Shown: one piece after another, positions 1 through 12,985 of the stretch
Position numbering within the stretch: the first letter of the stretch is position 1
Layout: every line of letters begins with the position of its first letter
DNA from: Microcebus murinus
Lineage: Eukaryota; Chordata; Mammalia; Primates; Cheirogaleidae
NCBI RefSeq assembly: GCF_040939455.1
Contig: NC_134136.1
Location: forward strand, 107,620,014 to 107,684,013
DNA: 64,000 bases
Reading direction: 5' to 3'
The notes under the pieces: model-generated
The model's input: only the letters and a program-made list of their open reading frames with translations
Database searches by the model: none
Told to the model about the DNA's origin: nothing
Translations under genes and position numbers: made by a program

Positions 1-13
1 AAAAGGTTGACAC

Positions 14-60
14 TCAATTTGTTGCATGGATAAATGAATGAGTGAACGAATGAATAACAA
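14..60 (+). repeat. Possible L2 LINE 3' tail
   Basis: The stretch has repeated GAATGA-type units, as in the 3' terminus of L2 elements. Only the tail is in the window, so the match is short and could be simple-sequence DNA. Confidence 0.35.
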
Positions 61-1652
61 ATCATCAACTACAAGTCCTTCCTTTAAACAATGGTCACCC
101 AAAAATCACACAATACAAATTTTAGGGAGTCATTTATTTTGATAATTTCATTTCTGGATTTATTTTGAGAGTCAATCTATTTCCAGACATTTAAATAAAA
201 CACAGCAAAAGCCATAGGCTTGAACAAAGTGAACCTCTGTGATAACACTTGGTGCTCTAACACAGCACATTAGAGACGGGGTGTGTACACCTAATCCAAA
301 GGAATCCTCTAGCTCTTCAGCAGCTGTTCACATGGCTCCTGCCCTGCCCTTCAGCCTCCACTAAATCAGGATTCCCCAGCTGGCTCAGCTTCCCGTAAGC
401 TCTTTCATTTAACCACCTACAAGCCAGCATTGCTTGCATCTGATTACACTCTTTAAAGTCTAATTTCCCCTTTTCCTTCCTAGTTATTTTCCAACATGTG
501 AGAGATTTTGGATTCATCACTTTCACAGATTATTTTTTCACTTTCTCAACTATTTTGATCATATTTTGTCCACTTATGCACCAATTTATTTCTAATACTT
601 CCCTCTTAAACATCAGCAGAAAAATAAATTACTCAACTTGCCTTTGATGAAAATACTTGGGCAGTTCTGATTCTGTGATATATCTCTTTCTCATTCTTTG
701 AACTTTTCCTTATAACAGTTTGCAAGGCTAAACTTTGCACTTTTAACAGTGTGATGACTCTCCTGCCCTTTAAGTCAGCACTTACTTCAAGCTAAGGTGC
801 TATTGCTACTGTAATCTGATAAAGAAGGCAAGTTGTGTGCAAATAAAGATGAGTGCCAGGAATGAGCAAAAAGCTACTGATGTTTATGCCCTTTTATAGT
901 CCTGCTTCTATGACAGCCTTAGCCAAAAACAGAGTGGGAGAGGGGAAAGCTATTTAAAACAGAACATAACAAAAGCCAAGGAGAAGGTGAAAACATTTAA
1001 TGTGTAACCCCTTTATTTGTCCATAATTGGGAATAATATGGTACACTACAATGCTAATTGTGCTCAATACTGACCTTTTTTAAAAACAATTTTTTTTCAT
1101 GAGGGTGAAGGAATAAACATCTAAAAGTTGAAGATAAATTGGCAAAGACTTCATATTATTTTGGCATATGTGAATTCCTCACTACTATTATGCCCATTTA
1201 TGGTTTTAGTATTTATTAAATATAAACTGAAAGCATGGCAATTCTAATATCTAATTTTTAAAAGTTTCTTTAAAATTATGTTAACTCTCTTCACAACCCA
1301 TTTAGCACCTATCTACATTCTCACTTTATTACCCGGATAAGCACTGGCTTTAACAATACATTTTAGAATCCCTTTTATTCATTAAAATTACATTTTTCTG
1401 CTAAAATAAATAAATAAAATAATAAACTAAACTTAATGAATAAAGGCAAAAATAAAGGCAAAGTTATCCCAGAGATTCTTTTACTTGAACAATAACATAA
1501 TGAGACTAAATATTTTAACTAGCCCTCAATATATTCTAGTTTTCAGAATTGACATAATTTATTTTTCAAAATTTTAAATTTATGAAAAATTATTTCATTA
1601 AAATTCTATGGAATTAATATGCTAAATTAACCATTGCGGAAGAGTCGTTTAA
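61..1652. other. Unique AT-rich DNA, no gene seen
   Basis: No open frame here resembles a known protein, and no recognisable repeat stands out. The DNA is AT-rich with many short A and T runs. Confidence 0.6.
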
Positions 1653-1682
1653 GAACAACAGCAACAACAACAGCAACAACAT
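1653..1682. repeat. Imperfect (CAA)n/(CAG) microsatellite
   Basis: About 30 bp of AACAACAGC-like units form a short trinucleotide repeat with CAG interruptions. Confidence 0.8.
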
Positions 1683-4600
1683 TTTATCAGCAAAGAGGTG
1701 ACAGTTCCATTCCAGCTAAAGGATAATTGTCGATTCTCCCCTTCTTTTTATTACTGAAGAATAGGGTGTCTAATGATAGAGTAAAAGTGAGCCATTGCGG
1801 CAGAAGGCAAAAGATAATAAAGGAAACCAGAAAGAAATTGTTTTTGAAACTGAATCCAGGTTTCTAGGAACACTTATTTTCCCAGGGCTTTAATATCATT
1901 ACATATACTCTGCAAAGTCACCTTTAGAGATTGTAGGATTCCAGAAAATTGCTCTGTGTGTTCCTTCACCTACTGAAGTCCCTATGTTTTTTGAATGAGT
2001 GATATCACATTAAAATAAAGATTGAGCTCAGAGTTGAATGTAAATTATCTCTTAAAATGGCAGCCTAAGTGGAAGATGTGAGCTATGGGAGAGGGAATAC
2101 TGCCCTATGGGTTTTTAATGGTCATGAGGTGCAGGTTGTGTGGTCATGAGATGAGGACTCTTAAGTGAGCCATTTTCTTTCCTCATCCTCGTCTGATTGC
2201 TGCCTATCAGAAAGATGGTTGAGAAATTTCAGATACTCTTAAAACACTGGAGGCCAAGGATTTATTTTTTTTTTACCCTTCCCCTTCTCCCCCCTTCCAC
2301 CTGTTCACCTCCCAAGGTTTTTCTGTTGTTTTTTTTTTCCTTTTTTTGTTTGTTTTATTGTCTTTTTTTTTGGGGGGGGGGAGTGCACATTCAGGCAGTT
2401 ATCTTGAATGGAGAAAGAGAAAGGCTATATCCTGGGTGTTAAAAGTGTTTCTGAATCTCTGAAGGAGCCATCTGATTTATATTCTGTAATATATGGGGAA
2501 AATAAACTTTTCATAGTATAAATTTCAGGAAAAAGTAAACCTGTTAATCTTGGAACTATATTTTGCATATGAATGATTCACAAGTAATAGAATTACTTCT
2601 ATTCTAAGGCATTATTAGGATCTCTGGAAGACACATTCACTTATATCAAGTAGAGGGAGTTGGAAATTTTACAAAGATTTTTAGGGGCAATTCTATGTAT
2701 GTCATAAATAGAAAAAAACATTCCAAAACTGGTAAAATAATAAATTACACTATGGCACTGCCATTTTAACTTTCATATTTATATTAAAATGAAACTTTGG
2801 AAATGCAAACATGTGTCAATATTTTACTGTGTGGAATATCAAGGAAGTTTAATAGATGTTTTAAGTGGGGAAAAGGTAAAGACTACAAAGCGCTTATTTG
2901 CTTGTTTGTTGAAGATCAGTACATTGCAAGGATTATACTCTCCAAAGAGAATTATTTTCATGAAATTCTGCTATGGAACCTGGTTGCATTTAATAAAAAA
3001 AAGTCTTATTTCACATATTGCAACCCATGACCTTCCCCCCAAAATATTTCAATATGAGCTAACTACCTTGGTAACAGAACACAAACCTCTTAGGACTACA
3101 GCAGGACTTTTTGAGAAAGAAAACCATTGCCTCTGTCTGAATCTAATCAAAACCTGAATGTACTGTATAAAAATAAATCAAGGTCATCATTATTCCTTGT
3201 CATTGTGATTTGGCTTGTCTTCAAATTGCATACCCTGTATATCTGAAATAACTGCACCGCCTCCATTAACTGAGTTTGACATCACTTTAATCAATGTATC
3301 TTTTCAGAATGAAAGGCAGAAATGTCAAATTCCTACCATTATAAATTCTTTTAACTCTCTAATCTGCATTAAATAAAAGGCTGTCTTTGAGAAATAATAT
3401 ATGCTTTAAAGAAATATAGCTAGCATCAATTTTATTTTAAAATCTAACTGGGAAAAGATTCCACCTCAACGAATCTTTTCATAAAGAAGTGATTTCCCAT
3501 ACAACTATTAAAGCCTCATGTACATGAGCCCTTCCAAAGGCCCTATCTCATTCTGTATTCATAATTTTGCATTATTTGTCTTAAAAGTTCCCCCTAATTG
3601 TTAACCTCATTCTCCATAAATCCTGGGCTTGCTACTTCCTTCATGGTTTGTTATGTTTTATTGGACAGAGGACATATATTTTTAGTCTTACTTGTCAATT
3701 CCTTAAATAAATGTGTTTTTAAAATAGAAAATATAAAAACATAAACAAAAGATAATCTTTAAAGAAATCTCTAAAGAAAGATTAATTTCCAATTAATTTT
3801 CAATTAGACTCTTTTAGGAGACTTAGTATCCTGTGATTTAAATGTATATGTGTATATAAAAAGATATATATTCAAACCAAATGCTGTTGCTTGTATTTGC
3901 AATGAAATAAAGAATTGTTCAATGAAAAACATGATAAATCATTCTTAATAAGTTAGAACATTATTACAGTAGAGGTGGAAGGGCAAAGAAAGTTTGGGAA
4001 ATCACTTTGTTTACTCTTGAGATAAAGCCATGATGAAAGATAAAGTAGAATTTTAAAAAAACACCTGATGTTTCCAGGGTAATGATTTTAATCTCTTTTA
4101 TTAAACCACACAAGTGGTTAAAAACCTGACGATTTGTTTCACATGTAGCAAATGACTTGAACTACAAGGATTTCAAAGGAATACTACAGAACTAAAGAGG
4201 AAGCTGGATTAATATCCCTGCCCAAATTATGAACTTGCATTTCAGTACTGTCTAGCTGGAATAGTGTTAACCAACACCATTTTTTTCTGCTTAAATAATG
4301 TAAATGTGCATAAAACACTTTGCAGTCTTCTCTTAAAGGTTAGAGGAACATCTACATGACATACTCTATTGTATTTTTTATAATGTTATGCCATGTAAGA
4401 GACACCAAAAGCTTCTTATTAAATTAAAAAGTATATCATCAATTTAGATCAGCAAACTCTTTTTCATAGTTAAGATGACCTTCAAAGATTCTGCAAATGA
4501 AATTCTGCAAGATGATTTTATTAGACGTCAAAATGATTTGCATCACTTAAAATATTCAAATGAAATGTCTATTTGCAATGAATTATTTGAATAATTCTTT

Positions 4601-7600
4601 ACAATGCATCATTTGAGGAATTATTTTTCTAACAATACAATATTATCTGTTAATACAGTGATCTCTTTTAAAGGGTAACATTTTTGGTTAAGAAACAACA
4701 AAATGCACTCTTTTAAGATTTCCAAACTAAGGCAAATTTTAAAACTAGATTCAAATATCAAACATCCAAATAGTAGTATATTGTCAAACAGTGAAAATGT
4801 AATGTATAATATAACCCTTAGGATATTTCTATCTTCTCTTAACAAGCTTATTTTAATGTGGCATAAGCATTACTTGATGGTTTTAAAATGCAGTATAATA
4901 AAGTCCTACAGGGCATGTCCCAGAAAGGTTAGCATTCTTCAAATTCTAAGAAGTTAAAAAGTTATTTGAATATCTATGACGAATAAGCATATAGATTTGC
5001 TTTCCTTCATTCCAGAATTACACCTTTGCTATTCTTTCAAAATTGCTCTATACACTGGTGTATGATTTTAATTTTATGGAGTATATACATATATAAAATC
5101 ACTAGTCAATATTTTGATAGTATTTATAAGTTAATTATATCAAAGAAATAGAAATAGTAAATGAAAAATGTGTGTGCATTACAAACATATATATTATATA
5201 TATTTTGTAATAGTAGTAAATGTTTTCCAGTCAGAAAGCAATACTCATGTTTACCAAACAAAGTTATGATGTAAGTTATATAAGAAAGAAATAACATAAA
5301 TGTTATAATATGAAATCAGATAGCATCTAATGTGAATAAGTTGACAATGCTAAATTATTTCCACAAATTTTTGTAAGAGGTAAAAACCTCTGACTCTTTT
5401 GGAGAAGTTGTAAAGCATTACTTATTTGGAGAGATTTATTTTTTCATTCTTATTTATAGGTATTACCCTCATATCTATTTTGGAATGACTATAATCCACA
5501 AGTCAAAGACGGAGAAAAATAATCTTCATCCATCTCTTTGGGATACACAGTCCTCATCATATATTATCTTATAGTTTTGCCACAATTTTTAAATTCTTCT
5601 CTAGTCATTACAACTTCCTTAAGAAGAAAAGAAATAGTTGCATTTTTATATAAAAGCCAAATAAAAAGCTTTATTGAAAAGCTAGGTCATCATAGACATG
5701 AAACATCATGGTGACTTTATTGTGAAATATGATTGGAAGTTCCTCAGGTTTTTATGTTGTTTTTTTAAAGAAGAGACTCTCTTGGTCACTTGCCAGCACA
5801 GATCACATCATTATTTGAAAGAAATCTCATGATATGCTAAAGAAGAAAGCATTCAAAATAGTAAATATAATATGAGAAAGAAAGATTGAAATTAAGTATT
5901 TATCAATACTTTTCACACTCACCATTTATCCATCTCAACTTTTAATCTTTATTTTCCTCATGATATGCCAGATAAAAATTCTTCTAAACTTTAGGCCTCC
6001 ATGTCATTCCCATACAGCATTTAGTTCAACTGAGATTATATGTCAGGTCACTACCCTACATATAACTATTATTAAATAAAGAGGTATCAAATAATCAAAA
6101 TAATAACTCAGATATACAAACTATTTCACAGCAGTCAAAATGGCCTGTTACAAATATTTGAAGACAATTATGCATAGTCTATTACTTCAGTGGTTTCTTA
6201 AACATGAAAGAATGTATTTGATATTATTACAAAGAAAAAATTTTAAATTCTACCTTGTTTCTATTGAAAAATTTTCCCAATAAGAAACATATACACTGGC
6301 ATACATACATATATATGCAGTATATATAACATTTATGTTTATTCACAAACTACTATAATAATTTAAAATCAATCTGCCTAATCAGTGAGCTCGTTACAAA
6401 CTAAATATCATGCCATGGTAAAATATATTTTTAGTTACTTTGTACTTACAACAGTCCTCTGCTTCTTCCCACCAAAGCATTTGGGAAAAAAAAAAGAGTA
6501 TATCAAGGCAGTGATAAAAATCTTGGTAAAAATTTCTTCTAACTTTATTGCTCCAGTAGGCTTAAAAATGATGATAAACCCATAAACTTCAGCAGCCTTA
6601 AAAAAATAACACTTCAGTTTTTCTCTGAAGGTAATTGCCTCTAAGATTTGAGTCTTGTAGGGGAAAAGTGAGTGATCCCAACACTGAGTGAGTCAACATA
6701 GTAACTGATGCCAGGATTCTGTAGAGGCCCCTGGATATTTCAAATTCCAGGACCTGCGCACAAGCAAGTGACCCGCCTTTTCTCTCAAGTTGGTTTCCCA
6801 TAATAGGACTGCCCATGGACACTACATATAAGGTTGTGCTTCCAGCATGGCAAGCCCTGTGAATTCAAATAATGCTCAACTGTGTTCTGATTAATATCCA
6901 AACAAGAATAGCACAGTGGACAGAGAACTTGCTCTCAAAGACTTCTAAACGTAAAAACTCTTCAGGACAAAACTATAACAATATTTTCTGTAACCTTAAT
7001 GTAAATTTCTAAAATAGAGCAGAAAATCCTGATCTAAAATTGACCTTTAAATGCCTTTTTCCCCCCTCTCAACAAAACCACTCTACTGAACAAAAAGAAA
7101 TGCCCAGAATAATCTATGCATTTGTTATGTATCCACTGTCTACCAAAGCTATTTTTTTTACCCTTGGGATTCAGTCAAAAGTCATGTATTGATGATGCCA
7201 ACAGTCTGAGTAAGAGAAGCAAGAGCAGAATGTAGCAGCTGAGTTTTGAAGGCAGAATGTGTGTAGGTCTCATGGGACAAGTTTCTTTGCTAAAATAAAG
7301 AACACTCTTATGATGAAACAAATCCTCCTATCAGTTTCAGTTGTGAGTTATAATAAGACTTCTTTACTAAAAAATTAGTTTTTCTTCAACTTCTTTGGTG
7401 CCAGTTATTAAAACACTATTCTCTTAGCATTGGATTAATGATCATTTGATTCTCAATGGAGGCTTTTTTTCTGTATTAAATGAATACAGTTGTATTATTT
7501 CATTCAGCATATTTGTAAATCATTATTTGCTAATAGAAGGCTTATTCATCTTCTTCCTATTTACTATGCAACAGGTGAGCAAATATCGATAGGAAACATT

Positions 7601-7903
7601 GGTAACACTTTCTAGAAAGATATTCCTTTCGCAATTATAACAATCACTACTAAAATTGAGCATTTTAATAGTACCATTTGTTAAAGTGACAGATTCATTT
7701 TTCTATGTCAAACACACAACTGTGTGGCAAATAAATCAATAACAGATAAAAATAGAAAAAAATGACATTGAGCCAGACTATAATGTTTACCTTAATAGTT
7801 AATTATATATTTTATATTTTAGGATATCACTGTAATATTACTATTTTTGCAACAAAAAGCTACATGAAATAAACATAAAGTCTAATTTTAATTTTAGGTA
7901 GTT
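1683..7903. other. Unique AT-rich DNA, no gene seen
   Basis: The longest open frames (for example 2789-3157) show no domain, no signal peptide and no codon bias, so I read them as chance. 2319-2381 is a T-rich tract ending in ten consecutive G. Nothing else here is recognised; any old repeats have decayed beyond what I can identify by eye. Confidence 0.55.
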
Positions 7904-8128
7904 ATATTTAAGTTATTATCATCCAAAATAGATTTAAAATGTTCTTTTTCATGGGCTACCTCCTTCCCTCTCTTTCGTGTGGTTGTCTAAATAGGCATAT
8001 AAGCAAAATTATATTTAATTATATTTAAATTACTATAATCCAAAATAGATTTAAAATGTTCTTTTCCATAGGCTACCTCCTTCCCTCTCCTTTGTGTGGT
8101 TGTCTAAATAAGTATATAGGCAAAATAA
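7904..8128. repeat. 117-bp tandem direct duplication, two copies
   Basis: Copy 1 (7904-8020) and copy 2 (8021-8128) share the order ATATTTAA, then CCAAAATAGATTTAAAATG, then CTACCTCCTTCCCTCT, then GTGTGGTTGTCTAAATA. They differ at scattered positions (roughly 10-15 percent by eye), so the duplication is old but not ancient. Neither copy encodes anything. Confidence 0.9.
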
Positions 8129-8369
8129 AATGAAAAAAAGTGTTTTTGGGATTGACTTGGCTCTAACCCTGCATGTTAACATCAACATCCCCCAGGCTGT
8201 GAGGTAAACTATTTCCCAGAGTATATGTTCTTTTACATTTTGTACTTTGAATTTTCTAAAGACATAAACCCATGTTTCAGCCAAGGAATATATACAGTTT
8301 ATCAGTCCACTAACAAGCAGCGTCGATATCACAAGGGAACTTCTGAGAAATGCAAGTACACAAGAGTCA

Positions 8370-8460
8370 TAGAAAATCAGAAATTCTGGGGATAGGACCC
8401 AGCACTCTGTGTTTTACAGATGATTTTAACCAATGGTCAACATTTAGAAATCCTAAAGTA
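8370..8460 (+). mobile_element. Possible hAT-Charlie (MER20-like) fragment
   Basis: The order CAGAAATTCTGGGG, GGACCCAGCA, CTGTGTTTTA follows the conserved core of small mammalian hAT-Charlie elements. Neither terminal inverted repeat is clear, so family and limits are uncertain. Confidence 0.35.
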
Positions 8461-8754
8461 TATGTTTCTAAAAACAGCTGTACTTCCAAATGTATCTAAA
8501 ACATGTCCTGGGTAATATCCAAAGCACCAAACACTGTTAGACCAGAACACCCTCAGGCACATTTTAATTGTCATTCAGCCTTAGTCAATAATCAGAATTT
8601 ATTTATCATTTATAATAAATTCTACATTGTGTGGAATTCTGTCACATCCCTTAAGCATGTATAATCCAGGTGAAAAGATATGCTTTAGATAACTGGAAAA
8701 AGTGGAAAGCACATAAAATAAAATTTAACCCAGCACAATAAATTCCAGTTCAGA

Positions 8755-8905
8755 CTTTAACACTATAGTATTTTCCTATGGCCTTTAGTCACCTCTCTCA
8801 TTTAGTTCTCAGAATAACTGCATCGGGTAGGTCTTACTAGCCCCATTCTAAAGGTGACTGGTCAAGGAACTTGCTCAAGTTTCTAGTGTTAATAATTGGC
8901 AGATA
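8755..8905 (+). mobile_element. MIR SINE fragment
   Basis: It carries a MIR core-like order: CATTTAGTTCTCAGAATAAC, then a CCCCATTCTAAAGGTGAC block, then AAGGAACTTGCTCAAG. The copy is diverged, as expected for this ancient mammalian SINE. Confidence 0.6.
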
Positions 8906-10530
8906 ATTTTTTAAATTTTAACTTTTCATTTTGAAATAATTATATATTCGTAGGAAGATACAAAGGTAGTACAGAGAAATTCCATGTACACTTCATCCAA
9001 TTTTTCCCAAAGTTTATAACTTACATTAACTATAATTTAATATTAAAACCAAGAAACTGACATTGATATAATATGTGTCTATATATACAAAATAACAACT
9101 TGTCATTTATCACAAGTGTAGATTTGTGTAACCACAACCTCAATGAAGATAAAGAACTGTTCCAACACCACCGAGATTTTTCTCATGCTACCCCTTTATA
9201 GTCACAATAACCACTCTTCCCAATCATCCCTAAAGACTAGCACCCACTGATATGTTCTTCATTGCTGTAATTTTGTCATTTCAAAAATGTTAGATAAATG
9301 GCATCATCCCATATGTGAACTCTTGAGATTGGCTTTTATTCTTTTCACTCGGCATTATGTCCTTGAAATCCATTCATGTCCTTATCATTAATTTGTTTCC
9401 TTTTATTGTTGAGTAGTATTACATGATAGAGATGTTCTATAGTTAGTTTAACTCTTTATCTACTATAGGACATTTTAGTTGTTTCTAGGTATTGGCCACT
9501 ACAAATGAAACTGCAAAACAATAACATAGTTTTTAACAAATATCTTTATTATATTTACTTATTAACTATTTGGCATTAATGCCGAAGAGTGTAATTACTG
9601 GGAATTTTGGCAAGTGTAAGTTTTTTTTTTTTTTTGAGAAACTTACAAAATATTTTGCAAAGAGCCTATACTATTTTCAATATCCACCAAGAATATATGG
9701 GTGATCCAGTTTCTCCAAATCCTCACAAGCATTTGGTGTTCTCAATTTTATATTTTCTTTTTTTAGTCTTAAGCATGCAGAGATATATCACAGTGGTCTT
9801 AATTTAAATTTCTCTAATGTTTAAATGACATTGAATATCTTCCTGTGGGCTTAGTTGCAATCTGAATATGCTTTTCAAAATTGTACTTTATTGTGGTATG
9901 AATACTTAACAAGAAATCTACCCTTTTAACAATTTTAAGTGTACAATACAAATATTATACAGAATACCTATAGAATTTATTCATTTTGCTTAAGTGAAAC
10001 TTTATTCCCCTTAATTAGTAATTCCCCATTTCCCTCTTCATCCTAAATACTCTTCAGTGAAATTTCTGTTCATATCTGTTGCTCATTTTCTAATTGGACA
10101 GTTTTACTTATTTTACAGCTGATTTTTAAGAGTTCTTTATATATTCTTGGTATGAGTACTTTGTTAGATATGTAGTTTACAAATATTTCCTCTTAACAGG
10201 GTATTGGCAAAGCAAAAGATTTAATTTTGATAAAGTCTACTCAATTATTTTTTCTTTTATGGATGGTGCTTTTGGTGTCAGTTCTAAGAACTCTTCACCA
10301 AACCTTAAGCCATAAAGATTTTCTGCATTTTTTTCTTCTAATACATTTATTATTTTCTATTTACATTTAAATCTATGATTTGTTTTAAGTTTTGTATAAG
10401 GTGCAGGGTTTAGGCTGAGGATGTTTTTCTTCTTATAGATGTCCAATTGCTCTAACACCATTTGTTAAAGACTATCTTTCCTCCATTGAATTATCTTTGA
10501 ACCTTTGTCAAAAATCAGTTGGGCAAATCT
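8906..10530 (-). mobile_element. Old L1M LINE, 3'UTR and ORF2 3' part
   Basis: Read on the minus strand, this is an old mammalian-wide L1. The 3'UTR is at low coordinates and the ORF2 3' region at higher ones; landmarks on the plus strand are TTGTTGAGTAGTATT, TTTCTCCAAATCCTCAC and TTTGTCAAAAATCAGTTGG. Its sequence resumes at 11017 after a younger insertion and probably again at 13545. A second L1 3'UTR-like stretch lies near 9885-10060. Many stops break ORF2, so it is inactive. Confidence 0.8.
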
Positions 10531-11016
10531 CATAATGTATGTATATACCCATCCCCTCCTCCCTCCTCCCATCTGCTCGATGCCCGATAAATGTTATTCC
10601 TATATGTCCACTTAGGTGCTGATAAGTTAATACCAATTTACTGGTGAGTACATGTGGTACTTGTTTTTCCATTCCTGGGATACTTCACTTCGTAGTATGG
10701 TTTACAGCTCTATCCAGGAAAATACAAGAGGTGTTATATCACTATTGTTTCTTATAGCTGAATAGTACTCCATGGTATACATATACCACATTTTATTGAT
10801 CCACTCATGTATGGATGGGCATTGGGTTGTTTCCACATCTTTGCAATTGTGAATTGTGCTGCTATAAACATTCGAGTGCAGATGTCTTTTTTATAGAGTG
10901 TCTTTTGGTCTTATGGGTAGATGCCCAGTAATGGGATTGCTGGACCAAATGGTAGATCCACTAGTATTGCTTTAAGGTATCTCCATATTGCTTTCCACAG
11001 AGGTTGCATTAGTTTA
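10531..11016 (-). mobile_element. Strepsirrhine-type L1 fragment lacking its 3' end
   Basis: This piece of a younger L1 covers the 3'UTR from CCCATCCCCTCC to the ORF2 C-terminal region (CAGAGGTTGCA). It lies in the same direction as the host L1M. Unlike the other young copies in the window, it lacks the last ~130 bp of the element and has no poly(A) tract. I see no target-site duplication. About 150 bp of the expected host L1M sequence is missing at the junction. Confidence 0.85.
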
Positions 11017-11300
11017 TTATTCTTTTTCAAACTTATTTTAGAGATTCTAGGTCCTGTGTCGTGTACCATATAAATTTTAGAATATGTTTATTTACAAATA
11101 AGCCTTCAGATCTGCCCACAAAATATCTTTCCAGTAGTGTTTTTATAGGAATTGTATTAAACTTATGGATCAATTTTGGGAACATTGACATTTTTACCAC
11201 ATTGAGTTATCTCATTCATTAATATAGTACATGTTTCTAATATTTAGGGCATCTTTATTTCCTCATGCTGTGGTTTTTACTAGCGCTTTGTATCATGAAT
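11017..11300 (-). mobile_element. Old L1M LINE, continuation
   Basis: The host L1M resumes at TTATTCTTTTTCAAACTTATTTTAG and runs on through the region that reads GGAATTGTATTAAACTTATGG. It is the same orientation and divergence class as 8906-10530. Confidence 0.75.
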
Positions 11301-11613
11301 ACATTGGATTTTCATATTTAAAATATACCTATAATGGCATTACTGTCTCTTGTGCATGAGATTGTACAAAGAAAAATAGCAGAGGTTCCCAAACCAGTTT
11401 TGAATAAAAAGTACTTTTAGAAATGTCAATAACTAAATATGTACCATATGTGCATGCTATTAAAATAATTTTAAATAAGATTATAATTGTTTACACATGA
11501 ATTAATAAGACCTATACTTTCTCAAGAATGTAAAGCACTCTTTTATTACATTGAAGTCATACATAAGCATTTTAATTACTTTTTTTGCCTACTGTTATAT
11601 GATACATATTTTA

Positions 11614-12985
11614 TTTTATTTTTTTATAGTGTGTTGTTTTTATTACGTAGTTACACCAGAGGTGTGATTGCAGACAGAGTGGGCGCGTAGCGCCTCCAAG
11701 CCAGGGCAAGGTGAGCCCGGTGGACAGCGCCAAGCCGCCGCACGCGCCAAGGCCCAAGTGCGATGGCAGAGGGAGAGGGAGTGGGGTTGGAGGAGAGATT
11801 TGACATAACTTTTCTCACGGATGTTAACCTTTTGGTCTATAAACTGAAAAGAAGGCTCAGACTTAAATAAATACATTTATCTTGAGTAACGGCCTTTATG
11901 GAGCAGCGGCCCTCAACACTGCTTCTAGCGGGCTCCCGCCGGAGCAGCGGCGCCCACCCCGCCGCGCTGGGGCACAGCCGCTCCTCTCTGGCATCCGTGA
12001 AGGGAAGGAGCAAGAGCGTCACTGTTCTTAATGGAGCAGGCAATGATGCCTGATCTCTGACAGAAAAACGACCGGCTTGACTATGCAAGGTGAGAGTTGG
12101 TCCTCGCGTTAGCGCTCTAGTTGATTTTGTCCTGGAATATATACAAGTTATTGGTAGCGGCTACGGCAGTAATGTTCTCCAGGGGGTGCCAGGCTGTGTG
12201 ATGGATCTTCTTGTTGAAGTTCAGACTGTCCACACTGATCTCGTCTTTCTTCCTCTTACCCCCTGTGCACACTTACCGGGGCTGCAGGCTGGCACGGGGC
12301 TTGCTGTTCTCTCTCGACGCTTCCAGCGTCACGTCTCTCCGCGCGTTTCTATCGAGCATTCTGAAGAAGTTGTTGTAGGACCCAGTCTTGATAAATAACA
12401 CTATCTGAACCGTTCCAGCGGCACTCAAATTTGTCGAAGATGCAGACGTTTTCCTGCAGAGAACAGAGCTTGCTGCGCAGGTACTCGTGGACCTGGTGAG
12501 TCTCGACCGGCCTGCTCTCCATATTGAGGTCCCACACCTTCACCGACAGGTAGTCCCTGGTCATCATGTACCTGCCACTGTGACTGAACTTCATGTCGGA
12601 TATGGACGAGATGATTTCTGAGAAGAAGGACCTACTGCTGGGATCTTCAGGTTCTTCAAAAAACTTGGAGTGTCTGTCGCACAGCGCCGAGGAGCGCATG
12701 TCGCACAGGCGGACGGTGCCTTTGTTGCTGCTGTAGAGGAGGGCGGCTTTTATTCTTTGGCCACGTCCTCCTCGATGGCCCCCTTGACCTGCGAGAAGCA
12801 CCGCTGGAAGTCGTTGCCGCCCACAGGGCAGCCACCGCCTCCGGCTCCTGCCATGGCAGCTGGCGGCGGGACACACGGGACTGGCACGCCAACCAGGGCT
12901 GACCAGGGAGGCGGCCCCGCACCGCAGCCACCCAGCGCTCTGCCCTGGCTGCCACCGCCGCTGGGGAGGGATTTTTTTCCCTTCC
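11614..12985 (-). mobile_element. PPP2R2D: L1-mediated retrocopy of PPP2R2D mRNA
   Basis: The unit is GC-rich in AT-rich surroundings and contains 5'UTR, partial coding sequence and about 500 bp of 3'UTR. On the minus strand it ends in an A-rich tail (plus-strand TTATTTTATTTTTTTATAG near 11611-11630). Flanking 15-bp direct repeats, ATGATACATATTTTA at 11599-11613 and ATGATATATATTTTA at 12986-13000, differ at one base and are target-site duplications. No introns remain. The AT-rich target site fits cleavage by L1 endonuclease. Confidence 0.9.
12117..12854 (-). pseudogene. PPP2R2D: PPP2R2D processed pseudogene (PP2A B55-delta), internally deleted
   Basis: The parent gene encodes the B55-delta WD40 regulatory subunit that directs PP2A to substrates. 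The start codon at 12854-12852 opens a frame beginning [17 protein letters not shown], the N-terminus that separates the delta paralogue from alpha and gamma. It breaks after about 33 residues. A short remnant reading KNKSRP follows in a second frame near 12750-12770. The C-terminal WD40 part then runs in a third frame, with [20 protein letters not shown] and [20 protein letters not shown] as clear matches. The end, [10 protein letters not shown], precedes a stop at 12119-12117. Roughly residues 34-65 and 75-278 of the parent are absent, plus smaller frameshifts near 12400 and an internal stop near 12280. A functional protein is very unlikely. Residue numbers are from memory of the human protein. 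Confidence 0.92.

Noticed and set aside
1631..1803. Repeated word CCATTGCGG at 1631 and 1794
   Set aside because: Only nine bases match and the flanks differ; likely chance.
2789..3157. 122-codon open frame, and a similar 124-codon frame at 41055-41429
   Set aside because: Composition follows the local AT content, with no motif or splice context and no recognised homologue.
12090..12398. 102-codon plus-strand open frame
   Set aside because: It is the antisense of the PPP2R2D retrocopy; the high GC content keeps the opposite frame open.
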